From Winslowiella toletana (GTDB lineage: Bacteria; Pseudomonadota; Gammaproteobacteria; Enterobacterales; Enterobacteriaceae): 64,000 nucleotides of DNA. Shown one piece after another: positions 1 to 12,015 of this stretch. The DNA lies in contig NZ_JAGGMQ010000001.1 in assembly GCF_017875465.1 (NCBI RefSeq), forward strand, positions 4,650,001 through 4,714,000, written 5' to 3'. Both the position numbers and the translations under genes were made by a program. The notes beneath the pieces are model-generated. The model saw only the letters and a program-made list of their open reading frames with translations. It made no database searches and had not been told where the DNA came from. Each line of letters begins with the position of its first letter. Within the stretch, counting starts at the first letter, position 1.

Positions 1-695
1 CCAGTGACGCGGCGACCGCATCGATAAATCAGTCGCAAGCGGCTGGCGAGACGCTAACGGCACGCCAGCAGGCCATCCCGTTGATGGCGGCATTTATGGC
101 AAGCAGCCAGATGGAAAAACTGGATAAAGCACTTAATCAGGGTCTGGATGCCGGATTAACCGTCAACGAGGCCAAAGAAATTCTGGTACAGCTTTACGCC
201 TATACCGGCTTTCCGCGCAGCCTGAATGCGCTGAATGTCTTAATGCAGGTTACGCAGGCGCGTAAGCAACGCGGCATCCATGATATTCAGGGCAAAGAGC
301 CAGTAAAACCTGTTCCGGCTGGCGATGAACTTCGCCGTACAGGTACGGAGAACCAGACCAGAATCTCTGGCGCACCAGTGCAGGGGCCGCTTTTCGAGTT
401 TGTTCCGGTGATCAATCAGTTTCTGCAAACCCATCTGTTTGGCGATATTTTTGCCCGCGACAATCTTGACTGGCAAAGCCGTGAACTGGCAACGGTCGGC
501 GCATTAGCCGCCACGCCGGGTGTGGAAGCACAGCTACTGTCCCACACCCGCGCCAGTCTGCGCGTGGGACTCAGCCGCGGGCAACTGCAACAGCTGGTGA
601 AAATTTTGCGTGATAACGGTGAACCACAGGCCGCGGCACGCGCTGAACAGGCACTGCTTAGCGCGCAGGCCAGCGCCGATAAGGAGAGTAAATGA
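1..695 (+). CDS. Carboxymuconolactone decarboxylase (CMD) family protein, 5' end cut by window edge
   Basis: The reading frame is open from the left edge (codons from position 3) to the TGA at 693-695, so the gene starts outside the window. The visible part has two CMD-like halves. The first contains EAKEILVQLYAYTGFPRSLN, the second DNLDWQSRELATVGALAATPG, the usual double-domain arrangement of YurZ/CMD proteins. No cysteine is visible, so the CxxC peroxidatic pair of AhpD is absent and an AhpD-like alkylhydroperoxidase role is unlikely. Proteins of this family are cytoplasmic helical oligomers, often of unknown substrate. The next gene (flavodoxin) overlaps it by 4 bases (ATGA), so they are co-translated. 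Family call is firm; the reaction is unknown. Confidence 0.8.
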   Translation, partial: SDAATASINQSQAAGETLTARQQAIPLMAAFMASSQMEKLDKALNQGLDAGLTVNEAKEILVQLYAYTGFPRSLNALNVLMQVTQARKQRGIHDIQGKEPVKPVPAGDELRRTGTENQTRISGAPVQGPLFEFVPVINQFLQTHLFGDIFARDNLDWQSRELATVGALAATPGVEAQLLSHTRASLRVGLSRGQLQQLVKILRDNGEPQAAARAEQALLSAQASADKESK

Positions 696-1285
696 TGGCG
701 GACTCGCATGATTCCCACCGCCGAATGCTGCTTAGCGCGCTGGCGGGCATAACGCTGTCGAAGGTTATTCTGCCGCCTGCCGCGGCCAGTACGCTGAACA
801 CCGCAGATAACCGCGGCACCCTGGTGGTGTTTTTTTCCAGAAGCGGCAATACGCGGGTGATCGCCGGGGTGATCCATCGCAGCCTTCATACCGATCTGTT
901 CGAAATTGAACCCGCGACGCCGTATCCGCAAGACTATTTCCGGACGGTAGAACTGGCGAAAAATCAGCGCGATGGTGGCGTAAAACCTGCGTTAAAAAAT
1001 AAGGTCGCCAGTATCGAACAATACCAGACGATCTATTTAGGCTTTCCGATCTGGGGCACCACTGTGCCACCGGTGGTCCAGACCTTTCTGAGTAACTGTA
1101 ACCTCACCGGTAAGCTGCTGATTCCTTTTATTACCCATGGCGGATATGGCATCGGTGACAGCGAGGTGATTTTAAGCCGTCTGGCGCCAGCCGCCAGGCG
1201 CGAGAAACCACTGGTTATTGAGTGCTATCAGGAAAGAAAAACCACGGAAGCTGTAACCAGCTGGCTGGAAGCGATTCGTAGCTAA
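692..1285 (+). CDS. Exported flavodoxin-like protein
   Basis: A 197-aa protein with an N-terminal export signal (SHRRMLLSALAGITLSK, a twin-arginine followed by a hydrophobic stretch, then a small-residue region), compatible with Tat export of a folded FMN protein. The flavodoxin phosphate loop is seen as VFFSRSGNTR just after the signal, and the second flavin loop region as LGFPIWGTTVPP. It overlaps the upstream CMD gene by 4 bases; a second ATG at 695 is equally well placed for the AAGGAG at 681-686. Exported flavodoxins of this type are electron carriers or quinone/disulfide reductases of mostly unproven role. The CMD, hydrolase and aldo/keto reductase neighbours suggest a stress or redox-detoxification function (inference). 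Confidence 0.75.
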   Translation: MMADSHDSHRRMLLSALAGITLSKVILPPAAASTLNTADNRGTLVVFFSRSGNTRVIAGVIHRSLHTDLFEIEPATPYPQDYFRTVELAKNQRDGGVKPALKNKVASIEQYQTIYLGFPIWGTTVPPVVQTFLSNCNLTGKLLIPFITHGGYGIGDSEVILSRLAPAARREKPLVIECYQERKTTEAVTSWLEAIRS

Positions 1286-1393
1286 TATGCGTTATTAATG
1301 AAACCGGTAAATAAGGCCAATCTGCCTGACTACATAATTATTGCTGCAAATAGCGTTATGATTTAAACGCTGAAAATCACAGAGGAAATATCC

Positions 1394-3329
<1,936 letters not shown>

Positions 3330-3400
3330 TCCGATGCAGTGCGCCGCAGCACTGGGGTGATCCCGGTATGCGGCACCTGGCGTCGGGGGGCGCACCTTTG

Positions 3401-4694
<1,294 letters not shown>

Positions 4695-4904
4695 ATGCTT
4701 TTAAAACGCAGTTGTACTGTTGCTATTGTTTTACTGGTCACGCTTTCTGTTTCAGCATGCGGGATGTCCCATCGTGGCCGGAATACCGCCATCGGGGCGG
4801 GTGTCGGCGCCGTCGGCGGCGCGGTATTAACCGGCGGCAGCACCTTTGGCACCCTGGGCGGCGCGGCGATCGGCGGCCTGATTGGACATGAGGTAAGCCG
4901 CTAA
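4695..4904 (+). CDS. osmB: OsmB-like glycine-zipper lipoprotein
   Basis: 69 aa if started at the ATG at 4695, close to the roughly 72 aa of E. coli OsmB. A lipoprotein signal peptide ends in the lipobox LSVSACG (Cys about residue 22). The mature part has the OsmB core RNTAIGAGVGAVGGAVLTGG followed by TLGGAAIGGLIGHEV, a glycine-zipper segment expected to insert into or stiffen the outer membrane. The frame is open up to 4650, but starting there adds an extra hydrophobic stretch, so the shorter start fits better; a GGGG at 4685-4688 serves as ribosome site. In E. coli the protein is induced by osmotic stress and in stationary phase. A strong bidirectional terminator follows. Confidence 0.8.
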   Translation: MLLKRSCTVAIVLLVTLSVSACGMSHRGRNTAIGAGVGAVGGAVLTGGSTFGTLGGAAIGGLIGHEVSR

Positions 4905-5014
4905 TTTCAGCGTGTTATCAGTTTTGCCTGCCTGAACGATGGCGTTGAAACTGGTAGAGTATACTCACCTTCGTAGTTATTTTATGCCGCACCAGCAGAA
5001 AGTATTATAAAATA

Positions 5015-5042
5015 AAAATCCACGCAATTGCGTGGATTTTTT
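5015..5042. terminator. Bidirectional rho-independent terminator
   Basis: A perfect inverted repeat (AATCCACGCA / TGCGTGGATT) with A-rich sequence on its left and a run of T on its right. It can end the osmB transcript on the plus strand and the small HTH gene on the minus strand, which converge here. Confidence 0.88.
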
Positions 5043-5117
5043 GTTATTACCCGCGCCCTGGTGCGGGGCTTTGTTAAGCTGCATAGTCTGCGGTGTCAGA
5101 GGTCTGACAGTAATTTA

Positions 5118-5318
5118 TTAAGCAGGCAGCGGCCCACGACCACGGTGTGCTGTGATTCTGGTATACAGCGTTTGCACAGGAATAGCGTACTCATTGCTGA
5201 TCTCTTTAACTGAATACCCTTGATCATACACGTATTGCAGTAAAGCGTCCTGATCGCGGCGAGGCATGTTTTTCAGGCTGCCACGGTTAATAGTTTTTTG
5301 AATGCCAATACCAAACAT
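5118..5318 (-). CDS. Small helix-turn-helix protein, function unknown
   Basis: 66 aa. An excellent ribosome site (AGGAGAAC, plus-strand 5321-5328) precedes the ATG at 5318, so the gene is very probably real despite its size. After a short basic segment (NMPRRDQDALLQYVYDQG) it contains a recognisable helix-turn-helix, YSVKEISNEYAIPVQTLYTRI. This is the pattern of the first half of homeodomain-like or transposase-type HTH domains (helix - EIS - turn - recognition helix). There is no room for an effector domain. It may be a DNA-binding protein of its own or a remnant of a larger regulator or transposase. It opens the AT-rich island that runs to about 10.5 kb. Confidence 0.6.
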   Translation of the reverse strand: MFGIGIQKTINRGSLKNMPRRDQDALLQYVYDQGYSVKEISNEYAIPVQTLYTRITAHRGRGPLPA

Positions 5319-5504
5319 ATGTTCTCCTGGTGTTCGTCTCTGATGAATACTATGTTCGCCTGTATGCTGAACAAGACTGATTGTGCCTGGAGATGCTGAA
5401 TGGTTATACCGGAAATTTGAGGAGGCGGGTGGATTTTGTTGTCTTCTTTTTTAATGTATAATAATCAATAAGATACACTTTTAAAAATAGCTGTGGGGCT
5501 GTTT

Positions 5505-7124
5505 ATGTATAAAACTCCAAGGTTCTATTCTTTCATAGATGAGTTGGCGACTGTTCTTGATTTGTTCCATGATCAAAGCCGAAAACGTGCACTTTCTGAA
5601 TCAAGAACCTTTTATCAAAAACAAATTTACTACCAGGATTTTTCAGCACGCCTGCAGCAACGGTTAGAGATAACTGATGGCGAAAAAAATTATCTGTCAG
5701 GGGTTTTATCAAGGCTGGAGAATCTTCTTTCTGTTCTGGCAAATATTCCTGTTTATTCAACCACAGCGCCTGCGCAGGCATCAAATAGCTTCTTTAATTT
5801 ATTTACTTATGTTTTCTTTATTAATCTGGCATCTGAAATGGCAAATAAAAACGCCAGCCCTTTCGTTAATTATTTTCACCGAATGTCAGGGGGCGATTTT
5901 ACAAAGCCGATATCAGTTGATGCGCTTTTATTACATGCCAGGAAAATAATCAAAGAGGAAGTTGTCAATGTACTGGAAAATAGAAAGCTGGCAAGCAGCT
6001 TATCAGTATATTTAGCCAGACTTGATAAGCGTTCCTTCCCGAAAGTCAGTTCAATAATAAAACTGAAAGAAGATTTTTGCAGAGAGGCCGTTTTCTTAAA
6101 AGAGAAGTCAGCTGAATGTTATGCTTCTAAAATTTATACAATTCTGCTGGCTTGTCGGGTTATATTTCACCTGAGAAAAGGTGCGGGTGAAAGTCCCATG
6201 AAACTTTCATTATATGATTTGGCTATTCAAAATAAAGCATCGGATTTTATTAATAACACTGTTCTGCATGAAAAGGCTGGGGCTGATCTTTCAGCGATTG
6301 AAGATGATAATGATTATATAGCATGCAGAGAGTACTTTTTGCGTTTAATACAACAGCAGGACCCGGTGAATTATCTTAAGCAGCATGATACAAGAGCGTT
6401 ATGGGGGCATGATAATCAGGTTTTTTTGAGCTACTGCATGCGTGAGCAGTTGTATAGCGATATTAACAAAGGAAGGTTAATAAATGGTACTGCTGGTAAT
6501 TTTACAAGAATCATTGAGCTGCTTAGCGACAGGCAATCTGGAGAGGATGGGCTGTATATTGCAATGTTTGGTATTGTACTGACCTTAAGGCAGCAGGAAT
6601 CGGTAAACTATAACTTACTCGAACCACTGGTTAATTATTACATTGATTGTCAAAATATAAGGAATATATGGTACTTCGAATTCAAAACACCATTTGAAAA
6701 TTATATTCCATCTGATCTTACAGTAAGGGAAGTCAATCTTGCATTAGCAATACGAAGCTATAACCGATCGGTAGACGAAGGTAAAATAAATGCTGAATAT
6801 TGTAATCCGCTCCGTCCATTAGAAAAAATACTAAAGTCTTATTTTTTGGCGAAAAAGTTTACAAGTAAGAATCTTGAAGTTTCGCCTGTTCAGGGTGTTA
6901 AAGAAACGATTTATGATTCTCTTAAAAAAATTAACTTTCATATAATGCATTATGGACTCCACAAAGAAATTAGCGTCCATGATAATGGGTGTATTTCAGT
7001 GCTGGAATCTTTAGCAGGCGAATATATTAATAAATTTTTAAAACTTAATCAAAGTCAGAAAATGGATATCATGCGCGATGTCTCACCGGATGAGTATAAT
7101 TTAGATGTTAAACGGTGTAAGTAA
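5505..7124 (+). CDS. Unrecognised 539-aa protein in AT-rich DNA
   Basis: I do not recognise this protein. The ATG at 5505 is preferred: GGGG (5495-5498) lies 6 bases upstream; a GTG at 5493 in the same frame is an alternative (543 aa). A TATAAT at 5457-5462 is a possible -10 box. The protein has no signal peptide and no clear membrane segment beyond one hydrophobic patch (FFNLFTYVFFINLAS, about residues 96-110). It is predicted largely helical, rich in Leu, Lys, Asn and Tyr, with scattered cysteines. The base composition is much lower in GC than the housekeeping block, and the codon use (many ATA, TTA, AAT) differs from all core genes here, which suggests horizontal acquisition. No neighbour gives a functional hint. 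Confidence 0.6.
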   Translation: MYKTPRFYSFIDELATVLDLFHDQSRKRALSESRTFYQKQIYYQDFSARLQQRLEITDGEKNYLSGVLSRLENLLSVLANIPVYSTTAPAQASNSFFNLFTYVFFINLASEMANKNASPFVNYFHRMSGGDFTKPISVDALLLHARKIIKEEVVNVLENRKLASSLSVYLARLDKRSFPKVSSIIKLKEDFCREAVFLKEKSAECYASKIYTILLACRVIFHLRKGAGESPMKLSLYDLAIQNKASDFINNTVLHEKAGADLSAIEDDNDYIACREYFLRLIQQQDPVNYLKQHDTRALWGHDNQVFLSYCMREQLYSDINKGRLINGTAGNFTRIIELLSDRQSGEDGLYIAMFGIVLTLRQQESVNYNLLEPLVNYYIDCQNIRNIWYFEFKTPFENYIPSDLTVREVNLALAIRSYNRSVDEGKINAEYCNPLRPLEKILKSYFLAKKFTSKNLEVSPVQGVKETIYDSLKKINFHIMHYGLHKEISVHDNGCISVLESLAGEYINKFLKLNQSQKMDIMRDVSPDEYNLDVKRCK

Positions 7125-7324
7125 TACTCGCGCAATCCTGCTCGCGGATAATCTAAGTCGGCGGTAATAATTACTTTATAGATAGATCGCTGGTGTTGAG
7201 TTCTATGCTTATATTTGTTCTGTCAGAACATGAAAAGGATTAGAGCTCGCAAACCTTATTTAAATAAATGTTTCATAAGTTGGTTAATCTGACACAGAAC
7301 AAACACTTTTCGCATTTTCTTACA

Positions 7325-7590
7325 GGCTGCCCTCCACCCAGCCTCAGCCACTGGCAGATGCTGCAAAGCGGTGAACTGGATCTGAAGCACCCGTGCTCAG
7401 ACCGCCATTGACGCCGGTAACCCAGCCTCCATCGCATGGGGTCAAGGGTTGTACAATATTGATGGCTTAACCATTCCACATGGCAGTCCGAAGCAGGAGG
7501 CCGCCCGTAAGTTTATACAGTTCTGCATGGATGCGAAGCGCCAGTCAATGTACACCAACGATCTGCCCTGTACAATCCGGTTGTCATTTC
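7325..7590 (+). pseudogene. Remnant of an ABC transporter solute-binding protein
   Basis: Two adjacent frames together read like the C-terminal part of a PotD/FbpA-type periplasmic binding protein. The frame of 7325 gives LSHWQMLQSGELDL. After a frameshift near 7385-7397, the frame of 7398 gives QTAIDAGNPASIAWGQGLYN and continues IDGLTIPHGSPKQEAARKF then IQFCMDAKRQSMYTNDLP. There is no start, no N-terminal two-thirds and no signal peptide. The homology ends near 7580, directly where a LysR remnant on the other strand begins. Non-functional. Confidence 0.7.
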
Positions 7591-7591
7591 A

Positions 7592-8107
7592 TCAATCTAA
7601 CCAGGGCTTCAGTACAGTTTCAATCCAGTTGGTGAATACACGTACCCGACAGGAAAGGTTACGCCGATGAGCGACAACAAGTGATGCGGTGAGAGGCGAC
7701 GGCCGCAGGTCGGGCAAGATTTCTGTCAGCGTACCTCGTTCGGGATGGTGTCTTAGTGCCCAGTGACCCGCCTGGATTAAACCAATACCTGCCAGAGCGG
7801 CCTCATGATAAGTCTGAACACGGTTAACCTGCATCACGCCAGACAGCCGAATCGATGAATATCCACCGTCTTCGGGATACTCCCATCCTGCAAGTCTGGA
7901 GCCAAATGTCGTGTGTAATGAACCATCTGATGTTTTTGATTAATCAGATCGTTAATCGCGTGGGGTATGCCATGGCGTTTTAGATATTCAGGGCTTGCCA
8001 CATTTATCATTCGCAGTTGCCCAAGGGGGCGCGCAATAAGGGTTTCATCCACAACTGGCCCAAATCGGATAACACAATCAAATCCTTCCTGAACAAGATC
8101 GACCCGA
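7592..8107 (-). pseudogene. Remnant of a LysR-family regulator (effector domain only, frameshifted)
   Basis: On the minus strand the frame from about 8107 reads VDLVQEGFDCVIRFGPVVDE and then TLIARPLGQLRMINVASPEYLKRHGIP, a typical LysR substrate-binding domain. It hits a stop at 7834. The rest continues in another frame from about 7845 (LSGVMQVNRVQTYHEAALAG, then IGLIQAG and a C-terminal RVRVFTNWIETVLKPWL) to a stop at 7592. The helix-turn-helix domain is missing altogether. This is a truncated, frameshifted regulator gene. Confidence 0.75.
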
Positions 8108-8267
8108 CTGTGGTGACGTTGATCCCGTTCAGAACGGTGAGCTTTCCGTAGTCCCCGCCATCGTCGACGGAAAGTATGTGGCTGTAAAAGAAGGGATGAC
8201 TCTGCAACATTGCAGAATCAGCACTGTTTATTCTCATGTAAAGCTGCTTGTCGGGCAGACGCCATAA
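8103..8267 (+). other. Short open fragment, possible gene remnant
   Basis: An open plus-strand frame without a start codon ends with TAA at 8265-8267 and reads GELSVVPAIVDGKYVAVKEG in its middle. This looks like coding sequence rather than noise, but I cannot assign a family. It abuts the truncated end of the LysR remnant, so it is probably another fragment joined at a recombination point. Confidence 0.3.
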
Positions 8268-9239
8268 CGCTCATCATTGACCACAACATGATCGAAAGGC
8301 CCTGTAGTGAACGTCGTTAAAAAGTAATAAAAAATAATTTTAAGATTTAATTGAATTCACACATTTTTTGAACTATTAATTAATATATTGTTAACCTTGT
8401 CCAGAGGGCTGGCATATTTACTTGCGTGGATACTAATAACGTAATGAAATAATGATTTCCTGTCATTATTTGTTTTTAACGCTGTTCTGCATTATCAATA
8501 AGGATGTTGTATGTCTGGATTCTCTGAGTGGTATAGCAAAACAGAAGACTGTCAGTATGCTGTCGATTTATGGTGTTTTTTAGGAAAAGTGCCATGCAGG
8601 TATCATCGATGGTGATGTTTTTTTACTTTTTGTAATATATAAATTCATTGCTGGATTTTCATTCAGTAAGACAGTTTATTATTCAATGAATATGGTTTGG
8701 TTTTTTCTTCGAGCAGCGAAAATCTTGCTTCAGATAAAACTGCAGAAACCAGCGAAACTGCTTGCATTAAATTAAGAGTTAAATGATAAATAAAAACGTA
8801 TAAAACTATTGAATGTCAATGGTGGAGGCGCTATGGTTTAGAAGGATATATATTTCAGCATGTTATTTAAGGCGGTGATATGCCAGTCTCTTTTATGTCC
8901 GGTGAGGAGAGGATGCTGTTATTTTGCTTCTCGCCGTGGATCAGGGCCGCAATGCTGTCAATTTAAAATATTTCCCTTACTGAATGGATTTTTCAGCAGG
9001 AAAGTGTGATTGTTATTTGAAAAGTAACGAGTCCATTATAGTGATGTACTGGCTTTAACGTTGGTGGCTAATACTTAAAGATAAATTCTGGCATATTCTG
9101 TTGCAGAATAGTGTGTGGAACCTTTCGCCAAATTAATTTCTGTTGAAGTTAAAATGGAGGTGTTTATTGCGTAGATGTCAATTATTTAAATGAATAGTTG
9201 TTTGACTTTTTCTCATAAACATTAATTTTGGATAGGTAA
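8268..9239. other. Long AT-rich non-coding stretch upstream of the acyltransferase gene
   Basis: About 970 bases with many stops in all frames. It holds a 34-codon open frame (listed separately) and presumably the promoter of the gene at 9240; no obvious repeats, RNA gene or terminator was found. The composition is clearly lower in GC than the core genome, consistent with decayed foreign DNA. Confidence 0.4.
8511..8615 (+). CDS. Possible 34-aa peptide
   Basis: An ATG at 8511 with an AAGGA about 7 bases upstream begins a 34-codon frame, MSGFSEWYSKTEDC... ending HRW. The ribosome site is good and the peptide has an unusual composition (three Trp, three Cys), but a frame this short in AT-rich DNA can occur by chance. 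It could be a real small protein or the 5' end of a truncated gene. Confidence 0.25.
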   Translation: MSGFSEWYSKTEDCQYAVDLWCFLGKVPCRYHRW

Positions 9240-10499
9240 ATGGAAAATATATCACACAAAGAATCAACTCTTCGTGCTCTTGGTGCGCTTGAAAACTATG
9301 CATGGCAGAGCGACACTACCAGTCCTAAGCATTTTACGATGTCTGCTGAGGTGGGAGGCAGTACGACGTTAGATGAATGGTCAGCAGCGCTTAAAAAAGT
9401 TCAATCACGGCATCCACTGATCAACGCCAGAGTTGATACCGGCAAAGATGGTCGACTGCATTTTTTCCATGGCCAGGCTATCGACATCCCGCTGCGTATC
9501 GCTCACCTGAATAAAATCGTGTCTGTTGAAAATGAAATTAAAAGAGAATTCTCGGCGCCATTCGGCACAGGCGATGTTGCTTTGTTAAAAGCCGCACTTC
9601 TCTATAGTGAAGATCGCTGCGTTATTATTATCACCGCACACCATGCGATCGCCGATGGAAAGTCTCTGACACATTTTATTCATGATATTCTTGAGACGCT
9701 GACGGGAACGATTCTGCCTGACCTGGCTTTACTACCTTCAATTGAAGATGCATGTTCATTAGATACAGAATGTGCGGGTGACATCAATATGCCAGTGCTT
9801 GCTGCAGAGCCTGTCCCTTACACAGAAAGAAGCTTAGCCAGACTTAATATCTCGCGACAACAGCTTTCACCTGAGCTTTCCAACCGCATCCGGGATCGAG
9901 CTAAAAAGGAGAATACAACCGTTCACGGGGCGTTGTCAGCCGCTTTCGTTATGGCATTCTATAAATCACCTGCCTGGCCTGACAGACCCGTTCGTATCTG
10001 TACACCCATCGATGCGAGGAAATATTCTGGTCTGGACTATGGACTCAGTTTTATGGCGCTGTTTCCCACTTATCACTACGAAGCTGGAACCTCTGAGGAC
10101 TTTTGGCATATTGCCCGAGCGGTTACTGAGGACCTTGACGCCTATCGAAAAAAATCCGGAATGGCGGCCTTGATCGAACTTGTTGAGCCATTAATGAATA
10201 ATCATGGCCTCAGTGAAATGATCAAGTTTGACCGGGAATGCTCTGCTGCTGATGTTCTTATATCAAATCTGGGTGTGCTCCCATTTAATAAGAAAATTGG
10301 CAATTTAACTCTGGAATCCCTGTGGGGGCCGAGTGTTTTACTGGGTACTGAAGGTGAACAAACTATTGGTGTAGCAACGATCAATAATTGCATTCATCTG
10401 ATTCATACTTCTTATCAACCAATTTCTGATTTTTTAGAGCATGCTAAAAATGCACTCACTGTAGCGACAGGTATTACGGAGCTCCAGGTGCACGGATGA
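9240..10499 (+). CDS. Stand-alone HHxxxDG acyltransferase / condensation-domain-like protein
   Basis: 419 aa. The signature of the chloramphenicol acetyltransferase / NRPS condensation / PapA / alcohol acetyltransferase superfamily is intact: TAHHAIADGKSL, with His135 as catalytic base and Asp139-Gly140. A second-half segment (RPVRICTPIDARKYSG and later DVLISNLG) fits the C-terminal lobe that forms the acceptor channel. These enzymes move an acyl group from CoA or a carrier protein to an alcohol or amine, in the cytoplasm. No carrier protein, adenylation domain or polyketide gene is nearby, so the acyl donor is unknown. The gene follows a long AT-rich region and is monocistronic, ending at a long-loop terminator. 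Likely foreign DNA. Superfamily call is firm, substrate is open. Confidence 0.75.
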   Translation: MENISHKESTLRALGALENYAWQSDTTSPKHFTMSAEVGGSTTLDEWSAALKKVQSRHPLINARVDTGKDGRLHFFHGQAIDIPLRIAHLNKIVSVENEIKREFSAPFGTGDVALLKAALLYSEDRCVIIITAHHAIADGKSLTHFIHDILETLTGTILPDLALLPSIEDACSLDTECAGDINMPVLAAEPVPYTERSLARLNISRQQLSPELSNRIRDRAKKENTTVHGALSAAFVMAFYKSPAWPDRPVRICTPIDARKYSGLDYGLSFMALFPTYHYEAGTSEDFWHIARAVTEDLDAYRKKSGMAALIELVEPLMNNHGLSEMIKFDRECSAADVLISNLGVLPFNKKIGNLTLESLWGPSVLLGTEGEQTIGVATINNCIHLIHTSYQPISDFLEHAKNALTVATGITELQVHG

Positions 10500-10508
10500 A
10501 GTAAAGAA

Positions 10509-10595
10509 TGACGCCTGATATAGAAAGCCAGTAAACATCTGCTCAGTAACGCATGATTTCTGTGCCAGGGTTTTTAATTCAGGCGTCACTTTTTT
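10509..10595 (+). terminator. Terminator with a long apical loop
   Basis: Perfect 10-base arms TGACGCCTGA (10509-10518) and TCAGGCGTCA (10579-10588) are followed by CTTTTTTC. The arms are about 60 bases apart, longer than usual, but the T run directly after the second arm makes termination of the acyltransferase transcript the best reading. Confidence 0.6.
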
Positions 10596-10644
10596 CTACC
10601 GATAAGTCATAGAGCCGGCAGAGTTTTAGCTGGTTGTGATGAAT

Positions 10645-10669
10645 CATAAGGCTTCATCGAAGCCTTATG
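10645..10669. repeat. Inverted repeat between acyltransferase and ychF
   Basis: An 11-base perfect stem (CATAAGGCTTC / GAAGCCTTATG) with a 3-base loop. No T tract on either side, so it is not a classic terminator; it lies 17 bases past the ychF stop codon and may act as a processing or 3'-end stabilising hairpin for ychF mRNA. Confidence 0.5.
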
Positions 10670-10685
10670 AAAAATACAAAACCGG

Positions 10686-11777
10686 TCAGACGTTGAACAG
10701 GAAATTCATGATATCGCCATCTTTAACGATATAATCTTTCCCTTCTGAACGCATTTTGCCGGCTTCTTTCGCGCCTTGCTCGCCCTTATAGGCGATAAAG
10801 TCATCAAAAGCGATGGTCTGCGCGCGGATAAAGCCTTTTTCGAAATCGGTATGGATTTTACCGGCCGCCTGCGGGGCAGTGGCGCCAACCGGAATGGTCC
10901 AGGCACGCACTTCTTTCACACCTGCGGTGAAGTAAGTCTGCAAGTTCAGCAGCGCATAACCGGCGCGAATCACGCGGTTCAGGCCTGGCTCTTCCAGACC
11001 CAGCTCCGCCATAAACTCTTCACGGTCTGCATCATCCAGTTCAGCGATATCTGATTCCACTGCGGCGCAAATCGCCACCACGACTGAACCTTCTTTCTCT
11101 GCAATCGCACGCACCTGATCGAGGTACGGGTTATTTTCAAAACCGTCTTCGTTGACGTTAGCGATATACATGGTCGGCTTCAGCGTCAGGAAGCTCAGGT
11201 AACGGATAGCGGCCAGTTCGTCAGCATCCAGTTTCAGTGAACGCAGCATGCCCGCTTCGGACAGATGCGGCAGACATTTTTCCAGCGCAGCCTGTTCGGT
11301 TTTCGCGTCTTTATCGCCGCCTTTCGCTTTCTTCTGGACGCGTTGCAATGCACGTTCACAGGTGTCGAGATCCGACAGCGCCAGCTCGGTATTGATCACG
11401 TCAATATCTTCCGCCGGGTCAACTTTGCCCGCTACGTGGATAATATTGTCGTTTTCAAAGCAGCGCACTACATGGCCGATGGCTTCGGTTTCACGAATAT
11501 TGGTCAGGAACTGGTTGCCAAGGCCTTCGCCTTTTGACGCGCCTTTTACCAGACCCGCGATATCAACAAATTCCATGGTAGTCGGCACCACGCGCTGTGG
11601 CTTAACGATGGCCGACAGCTGGTCAAGACGTAAGTCTGGCATTGGCACCACGCCGGTATTCGGCTCAATGGTGCAGAACGGGAAGTTCGCTGCTTCAATT
11701 CCCGCTTTGGTCAACGCATTGAACAGAGTGGATTTACCCACGTTAGGCAGGCCCACGATACCGCATTTGAATCCCAT
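10686..11777 (-). CDS. ychF: Redox-regulated ATPase YchF
   Basis: 363 aa, the normal length of this universally conserved OBG-family P-loop protein, which prefers ATP and binds ribosomes (YchF/OLA1). Seen: Walker [10 protein letters not shown] at residues 8-16; switch regions FPFCTIEPN and [16 protein letters not shown]; a coiled-coil middle part (residues about 130-200); and the C-terminal TGS domain with [21 protein letters not shown] lies upstream of the ATG at 11777. In E. coli ychF is next to pth; here the sulP gene and pth follow in the same neighbourhood, which fixes the backbone identity of the region. Confidence 0.97.
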   Translation of the reverse strand: MGFKCGIVGLPNVGKSTLFNALTKAGIEAANFPFCTIEPNTGVVPMPDLRLDQLSAIVKPQRVVPTTMEFVDIAGLVKGASKGEGLGNQFLTNIRETEAIGHVVRCFENDNIIHVAGKVDPAEDIDVINTELALSDLDTCERALQRVQKKAKGGDKDAKTEQAALEKCLPHLSEAGMLRSLKLDADELAAIRYLSFLTLKPTMYIANVNEDGFENNPYLDQVRAIAEKEGSVVVAICAAVESDIAELDDADREEFMAELGLEEPGLNRVIRAGYALLNLQTYFTAGVKEVRAWTIPVGATAPQAAGKIHTDFEKGFIRAQTIAFDDFIAYKGEQGAKEAGKMRSEGKDYIVKDGDIMNFLFNV

Positions 11778-12015
11778 GTTTGAATCACCTTAATAGCTTG
11801 ATAATCAAGGTATTTAAAAATACCTCAATAATGACATAGAAAAAACTTCCGGCATTATACACGTAATTATTACCGGTATGGCGGCGATTTCACCCTGAAC
11901 GCTAAGTAAAGACTTGTGATCGCGATCTGATTTTCCGATACTTGTGGCCGAATCGCTCAGTTGCAAGGCACTCGCTGTTTTCAGTCACCTGCTATCAATA
12001 ATAAGTGAAAAATCT

